DNA of 23,565 nucleotides from Chara braunii (Eukaryota; Streptophyta; Charophyceae; Charales; Characeae). A program made the translations under genes and the position numbers. Below the pieces are notes generated by a model. The model was not told where the DNA came from, ran no database searches, and worked only from the letters and a program-made list of their open reading frames with translations. The stretch lies in NCBI GenBank assembly GCA_003427395.1, contig BFEA01000275.1, positions 279,688 to 303,252 of the forward strand, read 5' to 3'. The first letter of the stretch is position 1, and each line of letters begins with the position of its first letter. Shown piece after piece: positions 10,801 to 18,176 of this stretch.

Positions 10801-12361
10801 GGACCGAGCGGTAGCCCGCACAAATCTTAAAAAAAACAACTTTTGGTCTCGCCTTATCAAGGACTCGCGGCGGCTACCCCTCCTAGACAGACCAAAGCCC
10901 AGTAGGTGGGAGGAGGTGCTTCACCAACCTCTGTTCGGAAACTGCTGGATAACGAGCCGACAGGGGAGAGTCTTCATAGGCTCGGGAAGACCGTGGAACT
11001 GGTGGGTCACGCATGGTGTCCATAAAGTGGAGCACATATGAAACAGCACACCCAATGATTGGATAACAGAAGTCCAACTCAGAAGTAAACTTCCACACTG
11101 CCACCGTATTGGGGAAAATCTCGCAGAAGTAATTTTCTCCCTCCCCTTAGCATGGGTGCAGATATTGCGACGGGGCCCACGGTTTTTGGAGGGAGATTGG
11201 GTGGCAATCGATGGGGATGGGGCTCGTGTCGGTCAAGTGTTGACGACTAGCAAAGAGGAAGCGCTGGTAAATCTGTTTTATAGGACCAGCCAGAACAGAC
11301 TGGTACATGGGGTCCCGCAAGGGGATTACTGGGTAGTCTTCAGACATGAGCTGCCCATCTAGGAACTCCCCATTGACCCGGGGGAGTGGAGGTTGCTGAT
11401 CCCCTCGCGGGACCCACAACCCCGTTACCTGTACCAACACAACTTGGGGGTTAAGGCCACTTATAGATTACTAAGATCCCAAATCAACTTGAAAGATCGG
11501 ATCGTAGACCGATGGGCGAGGCATCTAAACGTACCATTGGAGACATTGAAACCAATCAAATGGTTTAAGCAGATTAAGTATAAACCCGCGAAATTGGCCT
11601 CGCTGCAATGACAAATTGTCCACCGGCGCCTTCCCACAAAACCATGGCTTATTAACCACTCTAGCCTGGAGCAGAAAGGCACACCCCTCCTGTGGTGCGC
11701 GGCTTGCCTGGAGGGTTTCCCATCCCACAAGGCAAATGAAACCATTGAACATCTTTTCTTGTAATGCCCATCCTCAACGCTTGTTTGGCGATGGTGGGCA
11801 AGAATTTAGGCAGCCCTCGAAACGGACATTGACTGGCCATGTGAGTGGAGAGCCCTACTCTGTGGACATTGGGCGGCCCAAGGTTCAGGTTTCACTTCTA
11901 ACCTGTTCTCGATTGGTAAGAAAGCGGTGTTGTGGGCCATTTGGAGGCGCCATTGCATATTGACCATTGACGACGCATATATGGGAAAGGGCAAGATAAC
12001 TGAGATGATCAAGGACACAATTGAGACTACAATCAGGGCTCGATGGACGCAACTAGTACAGTCCACAAAGCCCCTCTCCAAAAAGACTGATATCATTCGC
12101 TACCTAAATGAATTCTGCATGGACTGGCTGGGAGGGGAACGTGGGGGGAGGATAGCAAGAGTACAATGGGATGGTTGGCAATTAGACGACGATCATCGAT
12201 TGGAAGGCAGAGAGAAGAATTATCGACTCTGTTTCAATGATTGGACCATGATCCCTGACGATATCCCCTTGCCCCCCCGCACAGATTTCCCAGACCCTTT
12301 CCCCCTTCGCGCCCTCCCTAATCACACATTGATGGAATTAAGTTGGTACGGTAGGGAGTAG
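7859..12361 (+). pseudogene. LINE ORF2 (endonuclease - reverse transcriptase - zf-RVT), one frame with about 17 stops
   Basis: About 1,501 codons stay in one frame. Endonuclease: LRIFNVTGLATATLEKRQAIW, then VVYIQDTHL (usual QETHL), VYALN, an xDFY segment where GDFN is expected, and GLDHTMGGV where SDH is expected; several catalytic positions are lost. Reverse transcriptase (about 9290-10150): NYRPITLL, QTGFLKGRCIHDN, IDFEKAYNHVDW (motif A), SVRQGDPLTPYLFVV (motif B) and FADDVTL (catalytic FADD, intact). C-terminal zinc finger near 11690-11770: WCAACLEG, later IEHLFL-stop-CP. Stops occur at 7862, 8225, four between 8294 and 8356, 8816, about 8891 and 8957, 9521, 10109, 10517, 11039, 11360, 11609, 11762 and about 11807. 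Many sit where family sequence expects Trp (TGG to TGA or TAG). The enzyme would nick target DNA and prime cDNA synthesis there. Confidence 0.88.
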
Positions 12362-12539
12362 GGAATAAAAATGGCTTGCTCAACCTGGACATGAGAGGAG
12401 TTCGTTAGCTGGGTAGCGGGAATGGCGGATGGGGCCCCTTCATCTGGTCATCCCATAACTTGTGCAGTCAATCCCCTGGACTCCAGGGCAGTCAATGCTG
12501 ACAGGTCTCTGATTCATTCTCCTACAACAAATTCAGGTT
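12362..12539 (+). other. Probable LINE 3' untranslated region
   Basis: Non-coding sequence directly after the ORF2 stop, with no recognised motif. It ends where a repeat shared with 14553-14790 begins. Confidence 0.4.
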
Positions 12540-12865
12540 ACCTGATGTTAAAGGGAAGCTGGACCCGGTTTCCCGCAGGTGAAGCTTCCCACCAATAGAT
12601 GGAGCCTTGTGTCTGTGAAAAAAAGATAAAAAAAAGGAAAAAAAAAGGTTCCATCATCTGGATTCGAACTTGGGTCTGTAATTTCAACAGTTCATGGGTG
12701 TACCCACTGAGATAGGCTCTTGAGTGCTTCTTTTTCTTTTCATCAGTTGGGTTCTCTATCTGGTCATCTGACAAAAAAAGGGACAAAAAAGTCCATGGGT
12801 CTGCACTTTTCTGGACATTCTGACAGGATTTAGTGACCCTCTGTGGACCTACCTTCTTCCCCCGA
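12540..12865 (-). repeat. Unnamed interspersed repeat, copy 1 (tRNA-like, possibly SINE)
   Basis: On the minus strand this copy starts ATTCGGGGGAAGAAGGTAGG (12865-12846) and ends with a module around CGGGTCCAGC (12592-12540). Both ends recur in opposite orientation at 14553-14790. The start coincides exactly with the edge of the plastid insertion at 12866. It contains a tRNA-like segment (12648-12722) and A-rich runs at 12617-12648. The combination suggests a SINE-like family, but a classic head-body-tail structure was not proved. Confidence 0.5.
12648..12722 (-). repeat. tRNA-like relic 1
   Basis: On the minus strand an A-box-like TATCTCAGTGGG (12714-12703) is followed at normal spacing by the B-box-like AGTTCGAATCC (around 12670-12660). 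The anticodon arm and acceptor stem do not pair properly, so this is a tRNA-derived sequence (internal pol III promoter type) and not a working tRNA. Confidence 0.55.
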
Positions 12866-12979
12866 ATAACTATATTTATAGCTTGTTTACTCGTAAGTGT
12901 CACTGGTTACGCTTTATATACTGCTTTTGGAAAACCTTCTCAACAACTTCGAGATCCATTTGAAGAGCACGAAGATTGA
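12866..12979 (+). pseudogene. psbN: psbN, 5'-truncated
   Basis: In-frame translation gives [20 protein letters not shown] and then [17 protein letters not shown] before TGA. This is the transmembrane helix and conserved tail of PsbN, a small thylakoid membrane protein needed for photosystem II assembly or repair. Roughly the first 6-7 residues (METATL-type start) are missing at the junction with the neighbouring repeat. Apart from that truncation no change is visible, so the transfer is not very old. It is not expected to be expressed in the nucleus. Confidence 0.92.
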
Positions 12980-12992
12980 CTTATTAAAAGTC

Positions 12993-13024
12993 TCTACTCT
13001 TCCTGGTTAACCAGGAAGAGTAGA
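12993..13024. terminator. Plastid hairpin between convergent psbN and psbT
   Basis: A perfect inverted repeat of 16-base arms with no unpaired loop bases, centred on GGTTAACC at about 13008. It lies between the psbN and psbT stops, where plastid transcripts of the two convergent genes end in a stabilising stem-loop. It is a passenger of the plastid insert. Confidence 0.8.
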
Positions 13025-13035
13025 ACTTGTCAACT

Positions 13036-13143
13036 TTATTTTTTTGTTTTAGCAATAATACGAGGCGGTTCTCTAAAAAAGATAGCAAAGAAAATAATTC
13101 CAAGGGTACCTACTAAAAGAAATGTATAAACTAAAGCTTCCAT
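13036..13143 (-). CDS. psbT: psbT, complete plastid-type copy in nuclear context
   Basis: 35 codons from ATG (13143) to TAA (13036). The product starts [19 protein letters not shown] and ends [12 protein letters not shown]. This is PsbT, a one-helix low-molecular-weight subunit of photosystem II near the dimer interface, and the length is normal for the family. No stop or frameshift is present. As the copy sits in transposon-rich nuclear DNA with plastid-style flanks and no transit peptide, it is most likely a silent passenger. If the assembly joined plastid and nuclear reads wrongly, it would simply be the plastid gene. Confidence 0.9.
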   Translation of the reverse strand: MEALVYTFLLVGTLGIIFFAIFFREPPRIIAKTKK

Positions 13144-13213
13144 AAAATAGAGTTATTATATTAATTATATTTATTTCAATTTAAACTTTATCTTTCATTC
13201 TTGTACAACGTAC

Positions 13214-13268
13214 GGTCATTATAGTTGTATTTGGGGTATCTTTTACTCTAAATACAGCTATAATGACC
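13214..13268. repeat. 19-bp inverted repeat at the right end of the plastid insert
   Basis: Left arm GGTCATTATAGTTGTATTT (13214-13232) and right arm AAATACAGCTATAATGACC (13250-13268) pair with one mismatch around a 17-base loop. It lies upstream of psbT, where the plastid psbB-psbT spacer would be, and may be the psbB 3' stem-loop. Alternatively it may be a separate small inverted-repeat element at the junction. Confidence 0.7.
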
Positions 13269-13274
13269 AATGTT

Positions 13275-13327
13275 TTATTATTATTATTATTATTTTTTTT
13301 TTTTTTTTTTTTTTTAATTTTTTTTTG
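13275..13327 (-). repeat. (TTA)n plus poly-T tract (poly(A)-type tail on minus)
   Basis: Six TTA units (13275-13292) followed by an almost pure T run to 13326. Read on minus this is a poly(A) tract followed by TAA repeats, typical of the 3' end of a LINE or SINE insertion. The retroposon body would then be the sequence to its right. Confidence 0.65.
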
Positions 13328-13928
13328 AAACCATCAGTTTGCCTTGCTAGGGATAGTGATACGAGCACCTGGTGTTGTAGAGGCCAGTCACTGAGTGCAC
13401 AGTGATCACCTGGAGCTGTGGGCGGTGGGTGTCCTGGATTATGAGACCACTTCCCATCCCATCCTCACGTCAATACTCCTAGCGCACCCCCTATCCCACT
13501 ATCCTACCTCAGTGTGACCAGCACTCAGGGCCATTACCCTACCAATGGGCAGGCAACTTGGACCGAACAGCAGTTATAGGCACCAGGGCTGATAGGTTGC
13601 CCAGCTTTGGTGGACGCAGATTCGGACGAGAACTTCGGACGCCAGGCCCAGACAATCTACCACAGGCCCGACGAGACTCTAGACCCTAGGTTCAGATAGG
13701 GTAGCACCCACTGAAGCAGTCTTACCGTCCTTCCCCTAGCTTACCCAAGGCCAGGCGGAACTCAGACTGGCCTGAGTGACTTACATCCCTCTCCTTACCC
13801 TAGGTCTAAGCCTTATATAGCCACCAGACAGTTCTATCCGAATGTTAGTAGGAACCCCTTACCTGAACCTACTACAAATACTAGACCCCACCCAGTGACT
13901 AGACGCCACCAATCCGATAGTTGTGTAG
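13328..13928. other. 600 bp without recognisable gene
   Basis: GC-moderate sequence with short repeated words (for example TACCCTA/CCTACC-like) but no open frame of convincing protein character on either strand. Given the poly(A)-like tract at its left edge, it is probably a minus-strand non-coding retroposon body. Confidence 0.35.
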
Positions 13929-14127
13929 TTCGCAAGCTATGTGTATACCCGAAGCCTGCGTATGGTCTGTGAATCTGTGTATCGAGATGTACAGACAACA
14001 TCATATGTGGAAACTTGTGTATGTAGGCCGTAGGCGATGTATACTTCGCAAGCTATGTGTGCTCTGAAGGCTGTATGTGCTCTGTGAATCTATGTATCGA
14101 GATGTACAGACAGCATCATGTGTGTAT
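13929..14127. repeat. Tandem duplication, period about 116 bp
   Basis: Two diverged copies begin TTCGCAAGCTATGTGT at 13929 and 14045. Both contain TGTATCGAGATGTACAGACA and then a CATCAT-GTG segment. The space between them also has GTGTATGTAGGC-type words. No coding function. Confidence 0.75.
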
Positions 14128-14174
14128 ATCGAAGAGAGAACGGGGCAAGTTGGACAAGGACCCCTGCCAAGGTC

Positions 14175-14243
14175 CGAACCAAGCTCGAACCCGTGACCTT
14201 GTAACATGTAATTGAATGACTCTACCGTATGAACGACTATCGG
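14175..14243 (-). repeat. tRNA-like relic 2
   Basis: On minus, GGTAGAGTCATTC is followed by a B-box-like CACGGGTTCGAGC. Spacing resembles a tRNA, but stems are incomplete. Probably the head of a tRNA-derived retroposon. Confidence 0.45.
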
Positions 14244-14449
14244 AAATGGCATGAACGTGTGATATGCCAGACTGGGGAGGTCAACAGAACACCCAAGACC
14301 AACACCCCCAAGCAACCCCTGTGGAACCCAGAACCAACATACAACACCATGAACAACCCTTGGGTGGTGCGCAGGCAGTGTCTGTAATAGTACCATGCGT
14401 CAGCCCCAGGGAGTGTGTGTCCACGGCCTGCCGGTGTCCATGCGCAAGG

Positions 14450-14529
14450 CTGCGGGGTTTTGAACCCGCAACCTTATACCACAACGCGCATTTACAACCG
14501 GTGCTCTAACCACTGAACTACATCAACTG
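14450..14529 (-). repeat. tRNA-like relic 3
   Basis: On minus, a good D-arm region TAGTTCAGTGGTTAGAGCA is followed by a T-arm GCGGG-TTCAAAAC-CCCGC. The anticodon stem does not pair (CCGGT opposite ATGCG) and the T loop has eight bases. This is a tRNA-derived sequence, closest in feel to a tRNA-Thr (TGT), and not a functional gene. Confidence 0.55.
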
Positions 14530-14552
14530 GACTATAATGACCATATCACGTT

Positions 14553-14790
14553 GTATTCGGGGGAAGAAGGTAGGCAGTATCCCTGTCTTTTCTGTCCTTT
14601 CTTTTTCTCAATCCAGTACACATCATCTCTGACAACATCGGTCTGAAAATTCCTAAATCCGTCACAAAGGTCAGCGACCGGAGAGGCAGCCCTCGCGGAT
14701 GCTAGGGGTGCTGGTAAGAGCAGGCCCCGCTAGCATTCCGGGGGGAGCAGCACCTGCTGGAAAGCGGGTCCAGCGTCCCTGAACATTATA
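14553..14790 (+). repeat. Unnamed interspersed repeat, copy 2 (inverted relative to copy 1)
   Basis: Starts ATTCGGGGGAAGAAGGTAGG, identical to the edge of copy 1, and ends with GGGAGCAGCACCTGCTGG followed by a CGGGTCCAGC module matching 12592-12540 of the other copy. The middle is only loosely similar. Confidence 0.55.
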
Positions 14791-14959
14791 ACTGTTTGTT
14801 TGATGAATCAGACACAGCGAGCTACAGGGCTCAACTAAAAAGTACAGAAATAAGGAAGTAGAGCTACCCAATTGCTTAAGCTGCTTACATACCTGACAAC
14901 CTACAGTAAGCCGAAATTGAGTGGTAATGTTCACAGTTCACACGTCTGCTACTGAGAGC
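14791..14959. other. Short unassigned spacer
   Basis: No recognisable feature; it separates the repeat copy from the foldback-type element. Confidence 0.3.
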
Positions 14960-15420
14960 TGTGAGTCTAGAGCTGTCAGACGATAGAAATGACTGAAAAA
15001 GAGAACATCGCTCCACTTACTCTAGAAGGTCAAACTCAAGGCGGCCTCTCGGATGTCAGACCGCTCTTTGAGAGAGCTACACGGCACGGCCAGCACGTTG
15101 TTGTCCACCCAGACTCCAGGTGCACTCCATAAAAATGCTCACCTTTCGAAGGTCCTGGATGCCTCCCTTGAAATTCCCGCCTCTGCAGGCGGGAGCTCTC
15201 GAATCGTCAAGAGTGCCACGGGAGAGGAGGTTCTGACAACTCAAGAAATGCTTTTCGTGAGTGTGTTTCATGAGGTAGTGGAGCGACGACGGATTCTCGC
15301 CATTTTCGTGAGTAGATACTGACAGCTCAAGAACCCGAATTCCAGACCTGGCGTCTAGAGTAAGTGGAGCGGTGCCGCGCTCAAGAAATGGCTGGTTTCT
15401 AGAGTAGTGGAGTGAGACCC
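14960..15420. mobile_element. Foldback/MITE-like element, copy 1 (diverged)
   Basis: An internal perfect 18-bp inverted repeat, CGCTCCACTTACTCTAGA at 15009-15026 and its reverse complement at 15354-15371. The right end GTAGTGGAGTGAGACCC (15404-15420) matches the right outer repeat of the copy at 23329-23345. The segment before 15009 (AGCTGTCAGACG...) is a diverged version of AGCTGTCAGAGCGCG in the other copies, and CAGACTCCAGGTGCACTCCAT around 15108 matches CAACTCCAGGTGCACCAT. The left outer repeat is not recognisable. No transposase is encoded, so it would be non-autonomous. Confidence 0.6.
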
Positions 15421-15540
15421 TTATACTTCCTATTTGGTCTTAAGTTCTGGTTTTTTTACCTGGTCAGGGCTTTTTTTGAGAAGCAGACTTTGCCTTCCTG
15501 AAATCTTAAAGTGGAGTCTTCCGGGGGCTAAGGATAGGAC
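15421..15540. other. Spacer
   Basis: No feature recognised. Confidence 0.3.
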
Positions 15541-15840
<300 letters not shown>

Positions 15841-15994
15841 GGAAGGAAAGAAAGGGTCAACTTGTGCAAACAGGGTGTGCTGGGGTTGGGCTTCCGTGTC
15901 CCCTGCGTCGGGCGGAATTGTAGAGGAAGGTTCTGATTCTGACCATTACTTAGTTGTGCCCGAGGGCAGTGGGTACCCGGAGGGGGGACCATTA

Positions 15995-16981
15995 TGGGAG
16001 CTCCCTCTATCGGTTGGCAAAAGGCAGATCGAGGTTGCCATTTCCACCTGTGGGTTTCCTTCCACCAGGGTTTCCATTGTAGGTGTAGGGAATCATCTAT
16101 CTCCGCAATCTGCCTACCTGGATCTAGCCATGTGTGTCAGAAGGTGGTTAGTTGCTCATCCCTGTGTACTCTGTCTGTTATTGTCGCCAGGGAGTCCTTT
16201 AGTTGCAACCAGGTTTTTGGATGTTATGTTTTATTTTGTCTACTATATGCTGTATTGCCTGGAGGTAGCCAAAGGCGTGTTCTTTCCTTTCGTGGGAACA
16301 CCGGGTACGCCAGGTTGTCATGAGCACCTCCAACCTGGTGTACTTAGAGAGGTCGAGGTGGAATGGTGACCATGTTGCCGGCAGCTTCTTCGACAATCCT
16401 AACAAGAGCAGAGCTGGATCCCATTGGAGCTCGTTAGTGGTGAGGCAATGCCAGGCTGCGCTCCACCATTGTCAAATCTGTTGGACCGTTGGGCAATAGA
16501 GCAAACAATGCTTTAGGTCTGCTATCTGCTGCTGAGAGGAGGAGCCACAGTAGGAGCAGATGGGTTAAAGTATCCCTTTCTGTTCCAATTGTGACGTTGA
16601 CACTACCCAATCCGGCGCGGGCAGGCAACGATAAATAATTTGCCACTGTAGGGCCCGTTGCTGTTGGCATCGGTCGCCCATATGGGGGCCAACCGAACCC
16701 TTGCAGGTCTTCTACTTCCATGTGAGAGTCCCGCTGCCATCTGTTTTTAATGGTGTTTATAGTGTCTGTTGTGGAATGAATTTTTCTGTAGCAGTCCTTA
16801 ACAGTGTATTTCCAAAAGGGAAGGGTGTGCCTCCTTCCCATCGCTACTCCTCTGGATAAAAAGGGAGTTGGCAGATTCGGGTTGGTTGTCGTTGGGTCGC
16901 TGTTGATAAATTTCATCCGCGTCCTTGGATGCGTTACCGGCCTTTAAAATCGCGGGGCCACCAGTACCTCCGAGCCTCTTT
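15995..16981 (-). pseudogene. Second LINE, ORF2 C-terminal remnant (zf-RVT finger)
   Basis: Frame-shifted pieces on minus reconstruct a LINE ORF2 tail. The order is a piece with GRRHTLPFWKYTVKDCYRKI, then RALQWQIIYRCLPA, then (after a frameshift) RAGLGSVNVTIGTERDTLTH, then the zinc finger CSYCG followed by LKHCLLYCP, a TGA, QWWSAAWHCLTTNELQW and a helical tail (16405-16199). A further shift leads to QLKDSLATITDRV and QIAEIDDSLHLQWKPWW. The ALQWQIIYRCLPA block parallels SLQ-stop-QIVHRRLPTKPW in the first LINE and supports TGG to TGA as the cause of that stop. No reverse transcriptase remains. A piece near its N-terminal edge is repeated at 22833-22932. Confidence 0.75.
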
Positions 16982-17340
16982 GGGTCTCGTTCCACTACTG
17001 TTCGCTATACACAATTTCATATAGTTACCGTATAGCTGTCAGAGCGCGAAAAACCGTATGAAACCCGGCGTCGCTCCACTTACTATCTGCTATACAAGTC
17101 TACAATTCCCGAGTTCACTACAAAACACCCTAATGACACTACTCCACTACTGTCCGCTATACACAATTTCGTATAGTTACCGTTTAGATGTCAGAGCGCG
17201 AAAAAGCGAATGAAACCCGACGTCGCTCCACTTACTATCTGCTATACAAGTCTCCAATTCCCGAGTTCACTACAAAACACCCTAATAGCACTACCAATAC
17301 AACAATATGTCGGCCCCAACTCCAGGTGTGCACCATACCG
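16877..17340. repeat. Composite repeat: LINE piece plus foldback-family sequence (copy 2)
   Basis: 16877-16981 (LINE edge) and everything to about 17340 are repeated at 22833-23130. The foldback part opens with GGGTCTCGTTCCACTAC (16982-16998), equivalent to the left outer repeat of the right-hand copy. It contains CTATACACAATTTC-RTATAG and GCGTCGCTCCACTTACTA. No right outer repeat follows. Confidence 0.75.
16991..17294. repeat. Tandem 152-bp repeat, two units
   Basis: Units at 16991-17142 and 17143-17294 are nearly identical; both begin TCCACTACTGTYCGCTATAC and end near CAAAACACCCTAAT. The single-copy version lies at 22942-23095. A local duplication within the foldback-family sequence explains it. 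Confidence 0.9.
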
Positions 17341-17517
17341 TTGCAAGCATCAGTCACAATGAGCAGACACATAAGTGTTCGATCACACAAAAGCAATATA
17401 CAAGGCACACCACACAAATGCAGAATACAAAGCACACTACACATGAAAAAAGACGAGAGTAAAACCGAGCGCAGGTAACTGCATTAAAACATATAAACGT
17501 GAAGCACGAACGCATGT

Positions 17518-17588
17518 CAGGCGAAAGACCCGACACTGTGTTTCCGCCGGTCGCCTGTCCGGTGTCTTCAGGGGTCATGAAGTACCTA
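17518..17588 (-). ncRNA. Type I hammerhead ribozyme
   Basis: Read on minus: inner stem I GACCC (17576-17572), core CTGAAGA (17571-17565), stem II CACCGG / CCGGCG (one A-C mismatch) around the 8-base loop ACAGGCGA, GAAA (17544-17541), a tiny stem III CA-CAG-TG, then TC with predicted cleavage after C (17532), then GGGTC (17531-17527) pairing with GACCC. Beyond an internal loop, TAGG (17588-17585) can pair with CCTG (17521-17518). All conserved core positions (CUGANGA, GAAA, UH) are present. The very short stem III and internal loop in stem I are typical of PLE hammerheads. It lies about 590 bp after the reverse-transcriptase stop, on the same strand. Role: self-cleavage of element RNA. Confidence 0.85.
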
Positions 17589-17777
17589 GCGCAAGATGGC
17601 GAGAGTACTAGCATTCACTACTTATATCCTCAATTCACAGTCGTCAAACAGTCAGGTCTATCGCGTAAACATTCCTGTCAACTCGAAAATCAAGGTCTCA
17701 TGTCGCAAACGACAAACTTCCTAATATCACTGGAACTAAGTTACAACTACTTCTAAAAAACCCGTAGTCCAAGTAAC

Positions 17778-17983
17778 GTGTTCGAGTCCACTAGCCAAAA
17801 CACACAGCCAAAAGGATTAAAGGAGTCTAGTTAAAAATAGAAGAACAGAAAAACAGAAAAGAAAAGAAAAAGGAGGAAAGAAAAGGTCAAGTGTTCGAGT
17901 CCAGCAGTCGTGTAAAATGGCGGGGAAGTCAGGTGTGCGTAGATAAGAAAAGAGATAAAAAATAGAAGTCAGGTGTTCGAGTC
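17778..17983. repeat. Three dispersed GTGTTCGAGTC words
   Basis: GTGTTCGAGTCC at 17778-17789 and 17891-17902, and GTGTTCGAGTC at 17973-17983, separated by A/G-rich stretches. The word resembles a tRNA B box, but no matching A box is seen, so function is open. Confidence 0.6.
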
Positions 17984-18025
17984 GATTAAGGGTTGCGCAA
18001 ACTGAAAGAGAGATAGAAAATAAAG

Positions 18026-18047
18026 AATATATATATATATATATATA
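18026..18047. repeat. AT microsatellite
   Basis: About ten AT dinucleotides within an A-rich stretch. Confidence 0.85.
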
Positions 18048-18176
18048 GAAAAACAGAGAAAAATACAGAAATAAGTTGTAGTCTTGTAGATAGCTTGAAT
18101 GCCCGTTAATAAAAAAAAATTGTCCAACAGGTGAGAAAGAGGAAGGAATTCGTAGAAAAAACTACCACTACCACTT

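Larger units (their letters stand above)
5100..12540 (+). mobile_element. Near-full-length non-LTR retrotransposon (LINE), decayed
   Basis: Two-ORF architecture on the plus strand: ORF1 with a nucleic-acid-binding zinc knuckle, then ORF2 with an apurinic-type endonuclease, a LINE reverse transcriptase and a C-terminal zf-RVT-like zinc finger. This is the plant L1-type layout. The 5' limit is set loosely where ORF1-like coding becomes visible, near WAEIVKKPFRGKTLMIP at about 5238. The 3' limit is uncertain: coding ends at 12361, and an A-rich tract at 12617-12648 might be the poly(A) tail or belong to the next repeat. Both ORFs contain stops, so the copy is dead. Confidence 0.85.
12866..13268. 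mobile_element. Plastid DNA insertion (psbN-psbT region)
   Basis: Contains the C-terminal 37 codons of psbN on plus, a complete psbT on minus, their shared hairpin, and A/T-rich spacer that ends in a second hairpin. Convergent psbT and psbN are the known plastid order (psbB-psbT-psbN-psbH, with psbN opposite). Surrounded by nuclear retroelements, it is best explained as a nuclear plastid-DNA insert. Its left junction cuts into psbN and its right junction falls at or near 13268, before any psbB sequence. Confidence 0.85.
17589..18176 (-). other. PLE non-coding tail between reverse transcriptase and hammerhead
   Basis: No coding sequence. It holds three copies of a GTGTTCGAGTC word, purine-rich stretches, and an AT dinucleotide run. 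It probably forms the 3' untranslated region or part of the terminal repeat of the Penelope-like element. Confidence 0.5.

Noticed and set aside
12866-13143. The whole window as plastid or bacterial DNA because of psbN and psbT
   Set aside because: Only about 400 bp is plastid-like; the rest is eukaryotic retroelements.
14001-14396. 131-codon minus-strand open frame
   Set aside because: It runs through a tandem duplication and a tRNA-like relic and has no conserved motif.
12648-14529. Functional tRNA genes
   Set aside because: Boxes A and B are visible, but anticodon and acceptor stems do not pair; they are relics or SINE heads.
16991-17294. CRISPR-like repeat array
   Set aside because: Two direct 152-bp units without spacers belong to a dispersed foldback family in eukaryotic DNA.
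17499-17756. 85-codon plus-strand open frame over the hammerhead
   Set aside because: It is antisense to the ribozyme and has no protein-like pattern.
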